A stretch of DNA of 48,619 nucleotides from an uncultured Synechococcales cyanobacterium. GTDB taxonomy: Bacteria; Cyanobacteriota; Cyanobacteriia; CAIUCS01. The translations under genes were made by a program, and so were the position numbers. Below the pieces are notes generated by a model. That model made no database searches, was not told the DNA's origin, and saw nothing but the letters and a program-made list of their open reading frames with translations. Below, one piece after another: positions 46,358-48,619 of the stretch (positions within the stretch are counted from its first letter, which is position 1; each line of letters begins with the position of its first letter). The stretch lies in NCBI GenBank assembly GCA_903897715.1, contig CAIUCS010000148.1, positions 1-48,619 of the forward strand, written 5' to 3'.

Positions 46358-46752
46358 AACCGCATACAAATTTAATATATCAATAAGAGCTATTTTCCAG
46401 TAGCTTATTACGAAAATTCTCATTAGTTAAGGCTTGCTGAGTATCACAATCGTCTACTCTCAGACCCTCAATGAAAGAGGGATATAAATTCCGTTTCTAT
46501 CCCACTGACCAACAGCGACAGAGCTTAGATCAGTTGTTTGGTTGTGTGCGGGTGGTTTGCCAATGCCTTAGCTTTCAGCATGTCTAGCAAATACCATGGA
46601 CATAATGGGTTATCTAAATTAGACTTACTTAAAGGAAAACGAAAAGGTCGAAAAGTTGGTCAACCCCGATGTAAGACTACCTCGGTAGGGTCAGTGAGTG
46701 AAGCGTCAAGAATCACCGCGGCTTCAGCCCAATGAGTATGTCAACTGTCCAA
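46358..46752 (+). mobile_element. Degenerate IS200/IS605-family element
   Basis: The left end (46358-46401) shares a 44-base repeat with 36574-36617. A broken tnpB lies inside (46471-46735), and the right side has ATCACCGCGGCTTCAGCCCA followed by ATGAGTATGTCAAC, matching the GTATGTCAA right-end pattern of such elements. No tnpA is present, so the element cannot move by itself. Boundaries are approximate. Confidence 0.6.
46471..46735 (+). pseudogene. Frameshifted, internally deleted tnpB remnant
   Basis: The first frame begins MKEGYKFRFYPTDQQRQSLD, like the MKxGYKFRIYPTPEQ start of TnpB, and continues to FGCVRVVC before a stop at about 46585. The next frame carries on with FANALAF (the FVYNxAL block) and then GRKVGQPRCK, like the RKVGYPKFK block. 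The central catalytic RuvC part is missing: the remnant is about 265 bases against roughly 1.2 kb for a full tnpB. The C-terminal tail runs into the right-end sequence. Confidence 0.75.
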
Positions 46753-46806
46753 GTCTGGACATTTAATCTGGATCTTTAAATTGTGTAATTGTTAAAGGAA
46801 CAAAGT

Positions 46807-48132
46807 ATGGCTATTTCCACTGAAACAATCACCGAGGTCAAACTATATCGGATGTGGACTCCCGATCACGAATGTCCCTGGGGGCGACGAGCTGTTCATT
46901 TACTCAACGAACACGGAATTCCATTTGAGGATATTCACCTGGGAACGCCAGATGAAATTGCAACTTTCAAAGCTAAGTATGAGGTGACAACTACCCCCCA
47001 GATTTTCATTGGAACAGAACGGATTGGCGGCTATACTGATTTGGCAACCTATCTCAAGGTAAACGCCGAAAAAAACCACTATTCCTACACCCCAGTCATC
47101 GCTCTGTTTTCCACCGCTGGGTTGATGACCTTAGCCACCTCCCTGGGAATGACAGGGTTTATGGGGATTTCCCTATCCATGTTGGCTTCCCTAAAGCTAA
47201 TGGATCTTAAATCTTTTGCAGAGAGTTTTGAGAAATATGACTTGATCACAAAGTACTTTAAGCCCTATGGTAAAGGGTATCCATTTATTGAATTGGCGAT
47301 CGCGTTGGGGTTTCTCTCCGGCATTGCTCCACTGGGCACTGGTATAGGGGCATTAGGGGTTGGGGTGAGTGGTATAGTATCCGTATTTAAGGCAGTTTAC
47401 ATTGACAAAAAGGCACTCAACTGTGCCTGCGTGGGAGGTAACTTAAACGCACCTTTGGGTATGGTTAGCATTGCAGAAAATGCAATGATGGCAGCAATGG
47501 GAGTAATGCTGACTTTCTCCTCTTTAACCGCAACTACCCTAGAATTTGGTAGACCTGCCGTGGACTTACCTGCTAACGTTTCCATCACTCCCAATAGGAT
47601 GGATCACAATGGTGCAATGAATCATAGTTTAATGGATTTAGGTCCAGCTGGTAGTGATTATGATCTAGGCTTCATTGATGGGATGATTCTGCACCATGAA
47701 GGAGCAGTTATCATGGCAAGGGCTGTATTAGAGCACTCCAAAAGGTCAGAATTGAGGCAGCTAGCAACTAAAATTATCAACGCACAAGACCTAGAAATTA
47801 CTCAAATGGTTCAGTGGAGAAAAGTTTGGTATCCTAAAGCGCCAGATACACCAATAGCTTGGAATGATCCAATGAAGCATAGGATGGCGATGTCTCCAGA
47901 ACAAATCAGTGGGATGAGAATGGATGTTGATTTGGGCACCGCCGATGCAGAGTTTGATCTACGATTCCTGAATGGGATGATTCCCCATCATGAAGCGGCT
48001 GTAATCATGGCAAAGGATTTACGCCAAAAGTCTACGCGTTCTGAAATGAAAAGAGTAGCCCTAGATATTATGACCTCACAGCAAGCTGAAATTGAGCAAA
48101 TGAAAAAATGGCGTAGGGATTGGTATCGATGA
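46807..48132 (+). CDS. Glutaredoxin-MauE-DUF305 membrane fusion protein
   Basis: A 441-residue protein; the start at 46807 has AAAGGA seven bases upstream, and a TTG 18 bases earlier is rejected because it would contain that site. Domain 1 (about 10-90) is glutaredoxin-like with a single-cysteine motif C23-P-W-G and the cis-Pro TTTPQIFIG. Domain 2 (about 96-245) is a four-helix MauE/DoxX-type membrane domain with CACVGG (Cys206, Cys208). Domain 3 (about 262-441) is a full DUF305 with two HHE blocks (296-298, 394-396) in MILHHEGAVIMA and MIPHHEAAVIMA, and Met/His-rich flanks. DUF305 includes cyanobacterial CopM, a copper-binding protein, so metal or thiol homeostasis is inferred. Confidence 0.85.
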   Translation: MAISTETITEVKLYRMWTPDHECPWGRRAVHLLNEHGIPFEDIHLGTPDEIATFKAKYEVTTTPQIFIGTERIGGYTDLATYLKVNAEKNHYSYTPVIALFSTAGLMTLATSLGMTGFMGISLSMLASLKLMDLKSFAESFEKYDLITKYFKPYGKGYPFIELAIALGFLSGIAPLGTGIGALGVGVSGIVSVFKAVYIDKKALNCACVGGNLNAPLGMVSIAENAMMAAMGVMLTFSSLTATTLEFGRPAVDLPANVSITPNRMDHNGAMNHSLMDLGPAGSDYDLGFIDGMILHHEGAVIMARAVLEHSKRSELRQLATKIINAQDLEITQMVQWRKVWYPKAPDTPIAWNDPMKHRMAMSPEQISGMRMDVDLGTADAEFDLRFLNGMIPHHEAAVIMAKDLRQKSTRSEMKRVALDIMTSQQAEIEQMKKWRRDWYR

Positions 48133-48214
48133 ACTTTGGAGAATGACAAGTACCTGTCAGAGGGTTGTCTGATGTAGCATTTTCTTTAGGGTTCTTACAC
48201 TGGCTCAACGCCCA

Positions 48215-48334
48215 TTAAACTTGGTTTGCCGCCCAATCGATTACCACCCGGGAGACGGCTAAGCTACCCTGAAACCAGTGGTTAGTGCTGACATTGGGTT
48301 GAAAAAGTTTAGCAGCAGTACGGGTGAGATTCAT
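48215..48334 (-). CDS. Possible 39-residue protein
   Basis: An open frame of 39 codons beginning MNLTRTAAKLFQPNVSTNHW and ending DWAANQV. No ribosome site is evident and no family is recognised. The gap between the DUF305 gene and the tRNA holds nothing else. This may be chance. Confidence 0.3.
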   Translation of the reverse strand: MNLTRTAAKLFQPNVSTNHWFQGSLAVSRVVIDWAANQV

Positions 48335-48386
48335 AACAAATAATGAGTTTAGTGTCGTTACATCGTTAGAACCAACACAGATAAAA

Positions 48387-48457
48387 AGCGGGCGGTGGGA
48401 ATCGAACCCACATCATCAGCTTGGAAGGCTGAGGTTTTACCACTAAACCACGCCCGC
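48387..48457 (-). tRNA. tRNA-Gly (anticodon UCC)
   Basis: On the minus strand the acceptor GCGGGCG pairs with CGCCCGC, followed by a U discriminator as expected for glycine. The D-loop GTTTAGTGGTAAAAC, the anticodon stem-loop TCAGC-CTTCCAA-GCTGA with anticodon TCC, and the T-arm TGGGTTCGATTCCCA are all in place. The 3' CCA is not encoded. Confidence 0.97.
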
Positions 48458-48619
48458 AACTAAATGAACAACAGTTAGTTATGAAAGAACTATTACTAAC
48501 AATAACTTTCTAAGCTTCTATCATAATATACCTAAAATGAGTTTTGGACTCTAAATTAATAAATGAAAGTTGATATAGTTGGTGACCTGGTTAACTGACA
48601 AAAGTTGTGCGCCCTCACC

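Noticed and set aside
46471-46735. An active TnpB RNA-guided nuclease
   Set aside because: The frame is shifted and the catalytic core is missing.
1-48619. CRISPR array, prophage or rRNA genes
   Set aside because: No regularly spaced direct repeats, phage structural genes or rRNA-like sequence seen; the only RNA gene recognised is tRNA-Gly.

Overview
The window is chromosomal DNA from a cyanobacterium. The evidence is a fused pantoate-beta-alanine ligase/CMP kinase, a low-complexity-tail membrane protein, and 24 copies of the HIP1 octamer GCGATCGC, all inside genes (fewer than one expected by chance at this length). I cannot name the genus. Most of the window is housekeeping DNA with short intergenic gaps and many divergent gene pairs. 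The accessory or decayed parts are around 36.5-37 kb, 42.8 kb and 46.2-46.8 kb.

Layout. 0-3.5 kb: end of release factor RF3 (prfC), then ubiX behind an RNase II/R-family gene whose catalytic aspartates are replaced. 4.3-12.6 kb: SPFH membrane protein, PIN-PhoH ATPase, Gfo/Idh/MocA oxidoreductase, gatB, an acyltransferase-like protein and a TPR protein, with two dispersed G/C-rich palindromic repeats between them. 12.6-17 kb: a 55-residue small protein, a PcrA/UvrD helicase, and a dihydroorotase homologue that has lost most metal ligands. 17.1-21.7 kb: cobalamin genes cobG-cobH-cobI behind a clear cobalamin riboswitch with a putative ribosome-site-masking hairpin, and cobL divergent from them.

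24.4-28.7 kb: a purine-degradation locus. A flavin urate hydroxylase gene (hpxO) and a Rieske oxygenase gene run leftward; 5-hydroxyisourate hydrolase, OHCU decarboxylase and PuuE allantoinase run rightward. The intergenic space holds a good match to an NtcA-activated promoter. Together these convert urate to allantoate. The Rieske protein may supply an earlier purine hydroxylation, as proposed for Klebsiella HpxD.

28.7-36.5 kb: rpmG-rpsR, an RDD protein, panC/cmk, an RlpA-like protein with a strong terminator, purM, an RNase D-like nuclease and a WecA/MraY-type glycosyl-phosphate transferase. 36.5-46.2 kb: an orphan zinc ribbon, an ABC ATPase, an SRPBCC protein, a double histidine phosphatase that appears to start at CTG, a conserved unknown, clpS, a membrane protein, a membrane-anchored WD40 protein, and a 44-residue small protein overlapping aroQ. 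46.3-48.1 kb: a decayed IS200/IS605 element, then a three-module glutaredoxin-MauE-DUF305 membrane protein, probably in metal or thiol stress handling. The window ends with tRNA-Gly(UCC).

The observations most worth following up are the glutaredoxin-MauE-DUF305 fusion, the Rieske/HpxO purine locus with its NtcA-like promoter, the two degenerate enzymes (RNB protein and dihydroorotase), the CTG start, and the short genes at 12603-12770 and 46008-46142.
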